Assembly (NCBI GenBank): GCA_903834925.1
Contig: CAILLA010000278.1
Span: 1-41,331, forward strand
Length of the DNA stretch: 41,331 nt
Origin: an uncultured Schlesneria sp.
Lineage (GTDB): Bacteria > Planctomycetota > Planctomycetia > Planctomycetales > Planctomycetaceae
Direction of reading: 5' to 3'
Shown here: positions 25,669 through 33,903 of the stretch, piece after piece
How positions within the stretch are numbered: the stretch's first letter is position 1
Layout: every line of letters begins with the position of its first letter
Position numbers and translations under genes: made by a program
The notes under the pieces: generated by a model
Databases searched by the model: none
What the model was told of the DNA's origin: nothing
The model's input: only the letters and a program-made list of their open reading frames with translations

Positions 25669-25776
25669 TTATTTGCCCTTCTTCTCGTTTTTCACCTTTC
25701 GCTTTTCTTTCAGCGACAGTACGGCTTTTTTCTGAACTTCCTTTTTCCCTTTGTCTTTTTTGCCTGTTTCCGCCAT
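25669..25776 (-). CDS. 35-residue Lys-rich small protein
   Basis: A small gene that short-ORF cut-offs miss. It encodes MAETGKKDKGKKEVQKKAVL and continues SLKEKRKVKNEKKGK. About 15 of its 35 residues are Lys and there is no Cys, Trp or Tyr. GGAG lies seven bases before the ATG, and a hairpin terminator lies 46 bp beyond the stop. I recall similar MA(K/E)-GKKDKGKKE small proteins in planctomycetes and some other bacteria. The strong basic charge suggests nucleic-acid or ribosome binding, but the role is unknown. Upstream (minus) is larE, 94 bp away. Confidence 0.75.
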   Translation of the reverse strand: MAETGKKDKGKKEVQKKAVLSLKEKRKVKNEKKGK

Positions 25777-25870
25777 GCCAGTTCTCCATTGCTTGAAAAA
25801 GACCTCATTCAGACGGAACACCGAATCCCCGTCTTCATGAAAACAGGTTACCAGATTCGTTCAACTTGAG

Positions 25871-26719
25871 TTACCGTCCAAGCAGTCGTTCGGCAGAAAT
25901 CACGCCATTCATACTGCCTGACCGAAACCCATCCAGGTCGACCGTCACGTATCGGAAACCGAGTGACCGCAATTCTGAACGAACGCGATCTCGTAGAGCA
26001 GGGGTTAGAATTCTGCTCACTTCGTCTAACGGAATCTCAATTCGTGCCAAGTCGTTGGCTTCGCAACGAACTCGCAATTCCCGCAGGTCAAGCAGTTGCT
26101 TCAAGAATTGTTCCGCTTGATCGATTCGACGGACGCGCTCAGGAGTCACCTCGACGCCATACGCGATCCGACTTGAAAGGCAGGGGGCGGCTGGCTTGTC
26201 CCACACGGGAAGGTCCCAGAACTTTGCCAGTTCCCGGACATCGGATTTGGTCAGTTCCGCTTCGACAAGTGGGGAGCGAATCTGGAATTCGGCAGCGGCT
26301 TGCATTCCGGGACGATAGTCACCGCAATCGTCAAGATTCGCACCATTTGCCAAGACATCGACACCCAACGTTGGTGCCAACTCGGTCAGACGTGAATAAA
26401 GTTCAGACTTACAAAAGTAACAACGATTCGTTGGGTTCTTGAGGTAGTTCGCATCGGAAAACTCTTGTGTCGAAAGGATGACGTGGCGAATTCCGATCTG
26501 TGCAGCAAGCTGCCTAGCTTCATCCAGTTCGCCTTCCGCAAGACTTAGGCTGACTGCGGTGACTGCGACGGCCTCTGCGCCGCATGCCAGATGAGCCGCC
26601 TGGGCGACGACCGTACTGTCGACACCTGCCGAAAAAGCAACTGCGACACGACCATAGGCAGAGAGAATCTCCAGCAGTCGGTCTCGTTTTCTTTCCATCG
26701 CCGGGGTCAGCGTCGACAT
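25871..26719 (-). CDS. larE: LarE-like ATP-dependent sacrificial sulfur transferase
   Basis: A 282-residue PP-loop ATPase (AFSAGVDST, residues 28-36). Cys180 in KPAAPCLSSRIAYG aligns with the Cys that L. plantarum LarE gives up as a sulfur source (Cys176). Cys100 and Cys103 in NRCYFCK add a three-Cys set as in LarE forms that carry an iron-sulfur cluster. Its known job is to thiolate a nicotinate-derived precursor of the nickel-pincer cofactor of lactate racemase. No larA, larB or larC gene is nearby, so in this genome it may be unlinked or serve another sulfur-transfer reaction. The ATG at 26719 is chosen because the upstream 37 codons look like leader; no strong ribosome binding site is seen. 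Confidence 0.9.
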   Translation of the reverse strand: MSTLTPAMERKRDRLLEILSAYGRVAVAFSAGVDSTVVAQAAHLACGAEAVAVTAVSLSLAEGELDEARQLAAQIGIRHVILSTQEFSDANYLKNPTNRCYFCKSELYSRLTELAPTLGVDVLANGANLDDCGDYRPGMQAAAEFQIRSPLVEAELTKSDVRELAKFWDLPVWDKPAAPCLSSRIAYGVEVTPERVRRIDQAEQFLKQLLDLRELRVRCEANDLARIEIPLDEVSRILTPALRDRVRSELRSLGFRYVTVDLDGFRSGSMNGVISAERLLGR

Positions 26720-26966
26720 TGTTTTGCAACCAACAAAATTGGAACAGGGGGGTGTAAAACGAACTTTCTCATACGCATTAAGGTTTGAGAGTACCGGTTT
26801 GTTGTATGACTCACAATCTGTGAGCCGCACGGCTTAAGCGGAACGGCGAAATTGCGTGAAGTCTGTCGTGTTGAATGGTATTGCCGTATAATCCGTGAAG
26901 TCGGGTACAAAAGGGGGCCGCAGGGTGACTGGTAGAACTGATTCCTCTTCAGTGGGTAAGATTTCG

Positions 26967-28850
26967 ATGCGACGAACAATTCACACGATTTGCATTTGTT
27001 GCCTGGTTCTGATGGTGCTGATGCTCGGTTCATTACGAGCGGCCATCACAGCGGATCAAAAGAAGGAATTGAAAGAGATCGGAAGCGAGATCGGGAAGAT
27101 CTCGTCTCTCGTCTCAAAAAAGAAATTTGACGACGCTGGTGCTGCGATCCAGTCGGCCGAGGAACGGCTTGCGAAATTCATCAAAGAGTCGGAATTGAAG
27201 GAGACCGATCCGGCCCTGAAGTCTGTTCAGCTTCAATTGGAAAAGGCGAAGACGTTGCTCGGCAAGGCCAGCGGCAAAGGGACCACCAGCTTTGCGAAAA
27301 CCGTGGCTCCAATTCTTGTCAGCAAGTGTGTCGGTTGCCACGGCGAAGATGGCCGAGGTGGCCTCAGCCTGGAAACATTCGCTGGATTAGAGAAGGGTGG
27401 TGCGAGCGGAGGTATTGTGACACCAGGCAATGCCGAAGGAAGTCTTCTGTTTCAACGACTGGTCACGGAAAACGATCAGCAACGAATGCCAAAGGGTAAA
27501 GACCCTCTCACGCAAAAAGAGATTCTGCAGATAGGGACCTGGATTGCCGAAGGTGCAAAGTTCGAAGGGGAAAAATCGACCTCTCTGGCAGACCTTTCCA
27601 AAGCGGCTGCAAGCGGTAAACCGGCCCCTGCACCACGTAAGCTGGTGATCGCAAAAGAGACTGGTAAAGAGACTGTCCACTTCATGAAGGATCTGATGCC
27701 CGATTTGGTGGACATCTGCGGTCGCTGCCATAATGACAGAGACAAAAGAAGCGGATTCTCTGTGATGTCGTTCGAAAAATTGATGAAGGGCGGAGAAACA
27801 GGTGTTGTGGTCGTCGGCGGTAGCCTTGAGAACAGCCGATTGTGGCGACTTGTCAATGGCGACGATCAGCCTGTGATGCCTGCGGGAAACCAAAACTTTA
27901 TTAAGCGCGAGTGGTACAATAATCTCAAAACCTGGATACTCGAAGGGGCGACGTTCGATGGCGACGATGCGAAGAAAAACTTCCCGTCGCTTGATGAACG
28001 GGAAGCCGTGGCGCGTGCGAGGTTTACTCCTGAGCAATGGCTCGAACGTCGTAAGTCTGCCTCAGCCGGCGATTGGAAAAGGACTTTTGCAAAAACGGAA
28101 CCGAACCAGCGGGAATCAGCTGAGTTCTTAATTTACGGCGATGCTTCTAATGAAAGATTAGAGCAAATCGAAAAATGGGCAAGCGAACAGGCCGCTTCTC
28201 TAAAACAGACGTTCAAAATTAAGGACGAGCCCATCTGGAAGGGCAAACTTGCCGTTTTCGTTTTCAAAGAACGATTTGGATACGAAGAATTCAATAATTC
28301 AGTCCACAAACGTGAGGTCCCACCGGAAGTCATCGGGCATTCACAGGTCAACTCTACCATGGAAGATGCGTTTATCGCTCTTCAGGATGTGGGTGATGCG
28401 GTGACGGAATCCTCACCCGGAATGAACGTTAACGTTATCGAGCACGTAACGGGTGCGTTTCTCAAACGAGGAGGTAACGGATTGCCGGATTGGCTTGTTC
28501 GAGGAACGGGACTGGCGCTGGCTCATCGAAAATCTGCCGGAAATATTTATCTTGCCCGGTTGCCGCGTCTGGCTGGGGGGATTCTTCAAGAGTCAAGCTT
28601 AACGGAGCCAGAGAAAGTCTTCGTCAACGGAACTTTCGCCCCCAGCGAAGTTGGGCCAATCGGGTTTACGATTGTTGAGTACTTACTGAAACGCGGAGAC
28701 GTTCAGTCGTTCGGGCAACTTGTGAGTAAACTGCAAACGGGTTCGACACCCGAAGCCGCGATTAAGGCTGTCTACAATATCGACGGAAAGACCTTGGCGT
28801 TGTCGTATGCTTCATCGCTGCCAAGTGGCCCGAAAAAGGGCAAAAGATGA
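26967..28850 (+). CDS. PSC1-type cytochrome c protein with degenerate peptidase-like C-terminus
   Basis: A 627-residue exported protein. The ATG at 26967 leads directly into the hydrophobic signal or anchor segment (ICICCLVLMVLMLGSLRA); an upstream GTG would add 24 basic residues. A helical region (about 30-100) is followed by a PSC1-type haem domain (CVGCH at residue 121; MPKGKDPLTQKEI). A second, related unit has CGRCH at 251 and MPAGNQNFIKREWYNNL. The last ~240 residues resemble a zinc-peptidase-like fold (gluzincin/DUF1570-like): VNVIEHVTGAFLKR stands where HExxH would be, then LPDWLVRGTGLALA. The first His of the zinc site is replaced, so catalysis is doubtful. It probably acts in the periplasm; partners are unknown. 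thiO follows 33 bp downstream. Confidence 0.88.
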   Translation: MRRTIHTICICCLVLMVLMLGSLRAAITADQKKELKEIGSEIGKISSLVSKKKFDDAGAAIQSAEERLAKFIKESELKETDPALKSVQLQLEKAKTLLGKASGKGTTSFAKTVAPILVSKCVGCHGEDGRGGLSLETFAGLEKGGASGGIVTPGNAEGSLLFQRLVTENDQQRMPKGKDPLTQKEILQIGTWIAEGAKFEGEKSTSLADLSKAAASGKPAPAPRKLVIAKETGKETVHFMKDLMPDLVDICGRCHNDRDKRSGFSVMSFEKLMKGGETGVVVVGGSLENSRLWRLVNGDDQPVMPAGNQNFIKREWYNNLKTWILEGATFDGDDAKKNFPSLDEREAVARARFTPEQWLERRKSASAGDWKRTFAKTEPNQRESAEFLIYGDASNERLEQIEKWASEQAASLKQTFKIKDEPIWKGKLAVFVFKERFGYEEFNNSVHKREVPPEVIGHSQVNSTMEDAFIALQDVGDAVTESSPGMNVNVIEHVTGAFLKRGGNGLPDWLVRGTGLALAHRKSAGNIYLARLPRLAGGILQESSLTEPEKVFVNGTFAPSEVGPIGFTIVEYLLKRGDVQSFGQLVSKLQTGSTPEAAIKAVYNIDGKTLALSYASSLPSGPKKGKR

Positions 28851-28883
28851 TGATGAATCGATCCATTCTTTTTGTTTGCCAAT

Positions 28884-30005
28884 ATGACTGATGTGATTGT
28901 GATCGGCGGCGGGGTGATCGGTTTATCGATCGCCTGGGAACTCTCTGGCTGCGGTCTGTCCGTGCGAGTTCTTGAACAGGGGCAGTTTGGCCGTGAGGCC
29001 AGTTGGGCCGGTGCGGGTATGCTGCCACCTGGAAACCTGGCGAAGGCTGAGACGCCAGAAGCTCGGTTGCGTGGCGCTACGCACCAGCTTTGGCCAGACT
29101 GGTCCAAAGGACTTACTTCAGTCACCGGAATGGAGAACGGTTTCACCCGGTGCGGTGCGATCGAGGTTCGGTTTCCAGACGATGGCGCTCTCGGTGAATG
29201 GAAAAATGGTCTTGATGGCTTGAATGCAGAAGAGGTTCTCGTTGAAACGTTAGGCGTTTCAGAGATCAAACAACGGTTTCCCGCTCTCAGTTCGGAAATC
29301 TCTCATGCCTATTTCTTGCCTGATTTTTGCCAGGTCCGAAATCCGCGTCATCTCAAAGCTCTGCAAATTGGATGCATGATGCGTGGAGTTGAACTGGTTG
29401 CTGGATCGCCAGTTCGGAAAATTGAAACCAACGGGGGGCGAGTTGAAACGGTTCATGCGGGAGGGATCAACCATCGAGCCGCTGAATTTGTTTTTGCCGG
29501 AGGGGCTTGGACTGGCGAATTACTCAGTCAATTGGGGATTGGATTGGAAATTGAACCGATTAAAGGACAGATCGTTTTGTTGCGTACCGGTCAGCCATTG
29601 TTTCGTTCGGTCATTCAAGTTGGTCGCGAATATCTCGTCCCGCGAAATGACGGTCGAATCCTGATCGGTTCGACGGAAGAACGTGCCGGTTTTGATAAGC
29701 GCAACACGGCCGAGGCCGTTGGCGAACTGATTCGATTTGCTGAGCGACTTGTCCCAGGTATGAAGGACGCGGAATTTGAACGCTGCTGGGCAGGATTGAG
29801 ACCATATGCTTCAACAGATCGACCGTACATCGGTCGGCTTCCGCAGCTGCACAACGCAAGTATCGCCGCTGGTCACTTTCGGTATGGATTGCATTTATCG
29901 CCGATCACAGGCGTTTTGATTCGCCAGATTTTGCTAAAGCAGAAAGTCCAATTGCCTGACGATTGTCGCGTTGTCCCTGGAATCGATCCAATTTCGTTTT
30001 GGTAA
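28884..30005 (+). CDS. thiO: Glycine oxidase ThiO (FAD-dependent)
   Basis: A 373-residue D-amino-acid-oxidase-fold flavoprotein. The FAD dinucleotide-binding motif VIGGGVIGLSIAWEL is at the N-terminus, followed by EASWAGAGMLPP, typical of ThiO. The C-terminal RPYASTDRPYIGRLP and HFRYGLHLSPITG strings complete the FAD site. ThiO oxidises glycine to the imine that feeds thiazole formation in thiamine synthesis. No thiG or thiS gene is next door. An in-frame TTG four codons upstream is possible, but the ATG is preferred. It lies 33 bp after the PSC1 gene and 69 bp before dtd in the same direction. Confidence 0.9.
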   Translation: MTDVIVIGGGVIGLSIAWELSGCGLSVRVLEQGQFGREASWAGAGMLPPGNLAKAETPEARLRGATHQLWPDWSKGLTSVTGMENGFTRCGAIEVRFPDDGALGEWKNGLDGLNAEEVLVETLGVSEIKQRFPALSSEISHAYFLPDFCQVRNPRHLKALQIGCMMRGVELVAGSPVRKIETNGGRVETVHAGGINHRAAEFVFAGGAWTGELLSQLGIGLEIEPIKGQIVLLRTGQPLFRSVIQVGREYLVPRNDGRILIGSTEERAGFDKRNTAEAVGELIRFAERLVPGMKDAEFERCWAGLRPYASTDRPYIGRLPQLHNASIAAGHFRYGLHLSPITGVLIRQILLKQKVQLPDDCRVVPGIDPISFW

Positions 30006-30074
30006 ATCGTTGTCGATCCTTCAATGGCGCAAACCGGTCTCATGGGGGCACGCTGGATCTCACTGGAGTATTGA

Positions 30075-30524
30075 ATGCGAGCGGTCGTACAAAGAGTATC
30101 ACGAGCAAAAGTGACCGTTGCGGGCGAGGTCACCGGCGAGATTGGACTTGGGATGCTCGTTCTGCTCGGTGTTTCAGAGGATGACACGCCAGAAGACGCA
30201 TGCTACCTGGCGGACAAGTTGGTCTCGCTCAGGATCTTTCCTGACGACGAAGGAAAAATGAACCGTTCGTTGGCAGACGCTTGCGGTCAGATGCTCGTTG
30301 TCAGTCAATTCACGCTGATGGGAGATTGTCGTAAAGGGCGACGCCCGAGTTTCATCAAAGCCGCTCGTCCTGAGATTGCAGACTCGCTGTACCGCAACTT
30401 TGTCGTCGAAGTCCAGGGTCGGGGAATCCAAACAGCGACGGGTCGGTTCCAAGCCCATATGGATGTCGAATTGGTCAACGATGGACCTGTGACTTTGCTC
30501 GTCGATAGTCGGAAAGAATTTTGA
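30075..30524 (+). CDS. dtd: D-aminoacyl-tRNA deacylase
   Basis: A full-length, 149-residue DTD. The two signature motifs are present: SQFTL in [19 protein letters not shown], and the cross-dimer motif [11 protein letters not shown]. It hydrolyses D-amino acids (and glycine mischarged on tRNA-Ala) from tRNA in the cytosol and acts as a dimer. The start [13 protein letters not shown] is the canonical one. It is the third gene after the PSC1 and thiO genes. Confidence 0.97.
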   Translation: MRAVVQRVSRAKVTVAGEVTGEIGLGMLVLLGVSEDDTPEDACYLADKLVSLRIFPDDEGKMNRSLADACGQMLVVSQFTLMGDCRKGRRPSFIKAARPEIADSLYRNFVVEVQGRGIQTATGRFQAHMDVELVNDGPVTLLVDSRKEF

Positions 30525-30905
30525 ATCCGGGACCAAGGTGATGGGACTCATGAGACGAACGGGACTTATGTGACGCATGCCTCATTTGCGGATTGTTGAA
30601 CCGTTGAGGTGACAACAGACGTCCGTTTGCAATTGCAGAGAAAATGACACAGGAAAACGCCAGATTCAGGCGGACCATAGAAAACAGGCGTTTCTTTAGA
30701 TCAAAAGGAAACATAACAGACATTATCGGACGTTGTGTTTCGGTTTTAAAAAGCCGTGTTCTGCCGATGTCTACGGTCGTTACTGGCCAATCATCGTTTC
30801 GGATCCGGTCTACCGGAAACATACGACCTACAGGTCCCATAGGCCAGGAATCCAAGCCGCGTGTGCTGAATCTCAAAAAGTCTGATGGAAGTCATCGCCC
30901 GACGA
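30525..30905. other. Gap between dtd and accA; no gene seen
   Basis: The convergent gap has no ORF with a plausible start or conserved protein. Two related strings, GGGACTCATGAGAC and GGGACTTATGTGAC, stand in tandem at 30543-30573. The rest is unremarkable, and no clear terminator was found. Confidence 0.4.
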
Positions 30906-31883
30906 TCAACCGGCCCCGTTGACCAACGTTTCTTCAAACTCACCGATTGTTCGAAACTTCTGGTAACGTCGTTCCAACAGCGCTTCCGTGGAAAGTGTCT
31001 CAAGCGATCTCAGGTTTCGAACAATGGTTGCTTTCAGTGTGCTTGCCATTGCGCGATGATCTCGATGGGCGGCACCAAGTGGTTCGGGGATTACTTCATC
31101 GACAACACCGAACTTCAACAGATCGCGTCCCGTGAACTTCAGTGCGTGAGCGGCCTTGCTGGCGAACTCGACGCTCTTCCACATGATTCCCGCGCATCCC
31201 TCAGGACTAATGACCGAGTAGTACGCGAATTGAAGAATGCCAACGTAGTCGCCAATACCCAGCCCGAGCGCCCCGCCTGACCCCCCTTCACCGATCACGA
31301 TGCAAACGATGGGAACAGGAAGCTGGGACATCTCGCGCAGGTTCACGGCAATCGCATACGCCTGGCCGCGTTCTTCGGCTCCGATTCCCGGATAAGCACC
31401 TGGAGTGTCGATGAGACAGACAATCGGCAAATTGAATTTTGCCGCCAACTGCATCTTCAGCAATGCCTTTCGATATCCTTCTGGATGAGCACAGCCGTAG
31501 AGACATTCGTTTCGTTCTTTGAGATTGCGGCCCTTGTGCTGGCCGATAAAGAGAACTTTACAATCATCGATTTTTGCAAATCCTGCGTTGATCGCTCGAT
31601 CGTCGCCGAACGCTCGATCGCCGTGCAGTTCGATAAATTCGTCACAGATCAGCTCAATATAATCGCGCGCCTGTGGACGGTCCTGGTGGCGAGCGACTTG
31701 AACGGTTTCCCAAGGATTCAAATTCTCGAAAACATCACGCTTGAGTTTTGCAATTTCGACTCGCATATTTCGAATCGATTCCAGCGTCGTCGGAGTTGGA
31801 CCCTGCTGGGACTCAAGCTTGGCGAGCTGATCTTCCAATTCGACAATGGGACGTTCAAAAGGCAGCACATACTGAGGCTTCAT
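30906..31883 (-). CDS. accA: Acetyl-CoA carboxylase carboxyltransferase subunit alpha
   Basis: A 325-residue carboxyltransferase alpha subunit of acetyl-CoA carboxylase, which makes malonyl-CoA for fatty-acid synthesis in the cytosol with AccB, AccC and AccD. Diagnostic strings are RDYIELICDEFIELHGDRAF, GRNLKERNECLYGCAHPEGY, LIDTPGAYPGIGAEERGQAY and IGEGGSGGALGLGIGD. Length is normal for the family. The start MKPQYVLPFERPIVELEDQL matches the usual coiled-coil N-terminus. It is unlinked to the other acc genes here. The kinase gene lies upstream in the same direction, 234 bp away. Confidence 0.97.
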   Translation of the reverse strand: MKPQYVLPFERPIVELEDQLAKLESQQGPTPTTLESIRNMRVEIAKLKRDVFENLNPWETVQVARHQDRPQARDYIELICDEFIELHGDRAFGDDRAINAGFAKIDDCKVLFIGQHKGRNLKERNECLYGCAHPEGYRKALLKMQLAAKFNLPIVCLIDTPGAYPGIGAEERGQAYAIAVNLREMSQLPVPIVCIVIGEGGSGGALGLGIGDYVGILQFAYYSVISPEGCAGIMWKSVEFASKAAHALKFTGRDLLKFGVVDEVIPEPLGAAHRDHRAMASTLKATIVRNLRSLETLSTEALLERRYQKFRTIGEFEETLVNGAG

Positions 31884-32117
31884 AGATCAGACCCGTCTCC
31901 ACGTATTTCGAATGTTCCACGAAGCCGTCCGTCTCAACGGACCGTTACTAGGTCCGAGCTGGCGAAATCTTGCCAAACGCACCGTGATCGCTTTCGCTTT
32001 CCAAATTTTCTTCTCAATAACCAAGAAACGATTCACCGCAGCAGAGTCTGCCTGGATCGTACAATTCTTAGCCGCGAATCGACTGTTTCAACCCGCGAAA
32101 TCGATTCCTATAGCAGA

Positions 32118-33782
32118 TCAAAGCACATCCGGCAAATCGGTCATGAAATCAAGATCCGCACCCGCTGATGGGGGTGGTGTTGGTGGGGGAGTTGGACGCG
32201 TTGGTACCGGTACGGCTGGTTTTGCCGACACTACCGGTTTTGCAGGTGCCGGAGCAGGCGGGCCCGGTTTTGTCGTGGGTTTTGGTGCTAATGCAACCGG
32301 TTTCTTCACTGGAGGAGTGGCGTTAACCCCCTTTGCTGCTGCGGTTTGAGGCGAAATTGGTTGCGGCTGTGGCTTTGGCGTCCCCGGCGGAGGCGTTGTC
32401 TGGACCGGTTGTTGAGCCAACGTGCCTGGAAGCGGTTGTTGCATTGGCTGCGGATACCCCATTGGCGGCTGAGGTCCGTATTGTGGAACTCCCGGCATAG
32501 GAGCGGCCATTCCTGGCATTATTGGTACCTGCCCTGGCGGATATCCGGCATAACCCTGCGGGTACTGTGGGAAACCTGGCGGATATCCTGGCATCTGCAT
32601 GGGCATGGGCATGGGCATTTGCATGACTGTCGCCGGTTGAGGTTGTGGCGCGGCTGGCGCAGGCGTGGCGGCTGGGGCTGGGGCTGGTTTCCCTGGCTTT
32701 CCTCGAGCCGCCTCAGCTGTTTCAGCAACCTTGATTCGTGCATCATTTAAAGCCGATTCCGCCTTTTTCTTCTTGGCTTTGCTTTCTTTTTCCTCAGCAA
32801 ATTTTCGGGCGAATTCCGGATTGGTTTCCAGCATTTCTTTGAGTTTTGCGTCGGCCCGACTGTCTAACCGGATTTCGGACAGCATGGTAAGTGCGTCTTT
32901 GTCTTGATTCGCTTTTTTCTCTGCAACAGCGTCGACAATATCTTCCTTAAAGATGCGAATCCGTTTGAGTTCGGCGAGCACTTCATCAGCGCTGGCCGGG
33001 CGGTCAGCCGGTTTCTTTTTCAAAAGTTTGGCAATGATCCGATCCATCTCAGGCGAGACGTTTGGATTGAACTCCGACGGATTCGGAGCTTCTGCTCGAA
33101 GATGCTTTTGGAGCAACTCTTCAGGAGTAGGAGCCTGGAATGGGGTCTTGCAGGCAAGAACCTCAAAAAACAGCACTCCAAGGCTGTAAAGATCTGTTTG
33201 AAAAGATGGTTGAGTTCGGCGAATTGTTTCGGGGGCGATGTAGGTTCGGGTTCCTTGAATCGACTTGAGCTTCCCTGCAAGCAATTTACCGATTCCCAAT
33301 TTCTGCTTCGAAGACAACGAGAAATCGCAGAGGCGAATCTCACCAACTTTGTTCATTAATACGTTGTCGGGCTTGATATCGCGATGGATAAATCCTTTTT
33401 GATGGACGTGTGACAGTGCTGCACAAACCCCTTCGAACAACTGGCGAATTTTTAAGTGGACCCCATTTGTATCGGCCTTAATCTGAAGCTTGAGATTCGA
33501 TGCCCGGAAGTATTCCATCAGGATATATGTGTGGTCGCGATTCGACGAGAATCTTTCGAACTTCACAATCTGCGGGTGATCGAGAAGTTTGTGGATTTCA
33601 GACTCGCGCTTCATCTGCGCCTTGTTCTCTTTGAATTCAGGCACATCGGTCTTCAGCAACTTCATTGCCAGATGTCGGCCCGACGACATCTCAACCACTT
33701 CCCAAACCTGGCTACTGCTGCCCGAAGCAATGCAAACTGCGAGTTGGTACTGATCGTCGATAAGTGATTCATCATTAGCCAT
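32118..33782 (-). CDS. Ser/Thr protein kinase with Pro/Gln-rich tail, atypical glycine loop and DFS
   Basis: A 554-residue cytosolic protein with a Hanks-type kinase domain (about 10-275). Active-site residues present are Lys41 (AMKLL), His-Arg-Asp at 133-135 (HRDIKPDN), Asn140 and Asp153, with the activation segment ending IAPE (182-185). The glycine loop reads IASGSSSQVW, short of the usual GxGxxG, and DFG is DFS. A helical, charged linker follows (about 280-370; KESKAKKKKAESAL). The tail (about 385-545) is almost pure Pro, Gln, Ala, Gly and Met, and the protein ends in an acidic peptide (DLDFMTDLPDVL). No membrane segment is seen. GGGAG before the ATG at 33782 fixes the start, dropping 63 upstream codons. 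The HlyD-like gene is directly upstream. The substrate is unknown. Confidence 0.9.
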   Translation of the reverse strand: MANDESLIDDQYQLAVCIASGSSSQVWEVVEMSSGRHLAMKLLKTDVPEFKENKAQMKRESEIHKLLDHPQIVKFERFSSNRDHTYILMEYFRASNLKLQIKADTNGVHLKIRQLFEGVCAALSHVHQKGFIHRDIKPDNVLMNKVGEIRLCDFSLSSKQKLGIGKLLAGKLKSIQGTRTYIAPETIRRTQPSFQTDLYSLGVLFFEVLACKTPFQAPTPEELLQKHLRAEAPNPSEFNPNVSPEMDRIIAKLLKKKPADRPASADEVLAELKRIRIFKEDIVDAVAEKKANQDKDALTMLSEIRLDSRADAKLKEMLETNPEFARKFAEEKESKAKKKKAESALNDARIKVAETAEAARGKPGKPAPAPAATPAPAAPQPQPATVMQMPMPMPMQMPGYPPGFPQYPQGYAGYPPGQVPIMPGMAAPMPGVPQYGPQPPMGYPQPMQQPLPGTLAQQPVQTTPPPGTPKPQPQPISPQTAAAKGVNATPPVKKPVALAPKPTTKPGPPAPAPAKPVVSAKPAVPVPTRPTPPPTPPPSAGADLDFMTDLPDVL

Positions 33783-33903
33783 GATCGGCTCCCAATCCAG
33801 ATTGCAATCGAGTTGCTTCGCGATACGAACGAGCACGGACACTCGAAGATGACGGTACCAAGTATAACCGCCTCGCCTACCGATGTCCCGCGCCGATTTT
33901 GGA

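Noticed and set aside
26887-26892. TATAAT upstream of the PSC1 gene as a promoter
   Set aside because: A perfect -10 string, but the nearest TTGAAT is only 10 bp away and no -35 hexamer lies at 16-18 bp.
30475-30876. 133-codon minus-strand ORF in the dtd-accA gap
   Set aside because: It overlaps the end of dtd, has no ribosome binding site or recognisable segment.
31485-32168. 227-codon plus-strand ORF over accA
   Set aside because: Antisense to a certain accA gene; the reading is a shadow.
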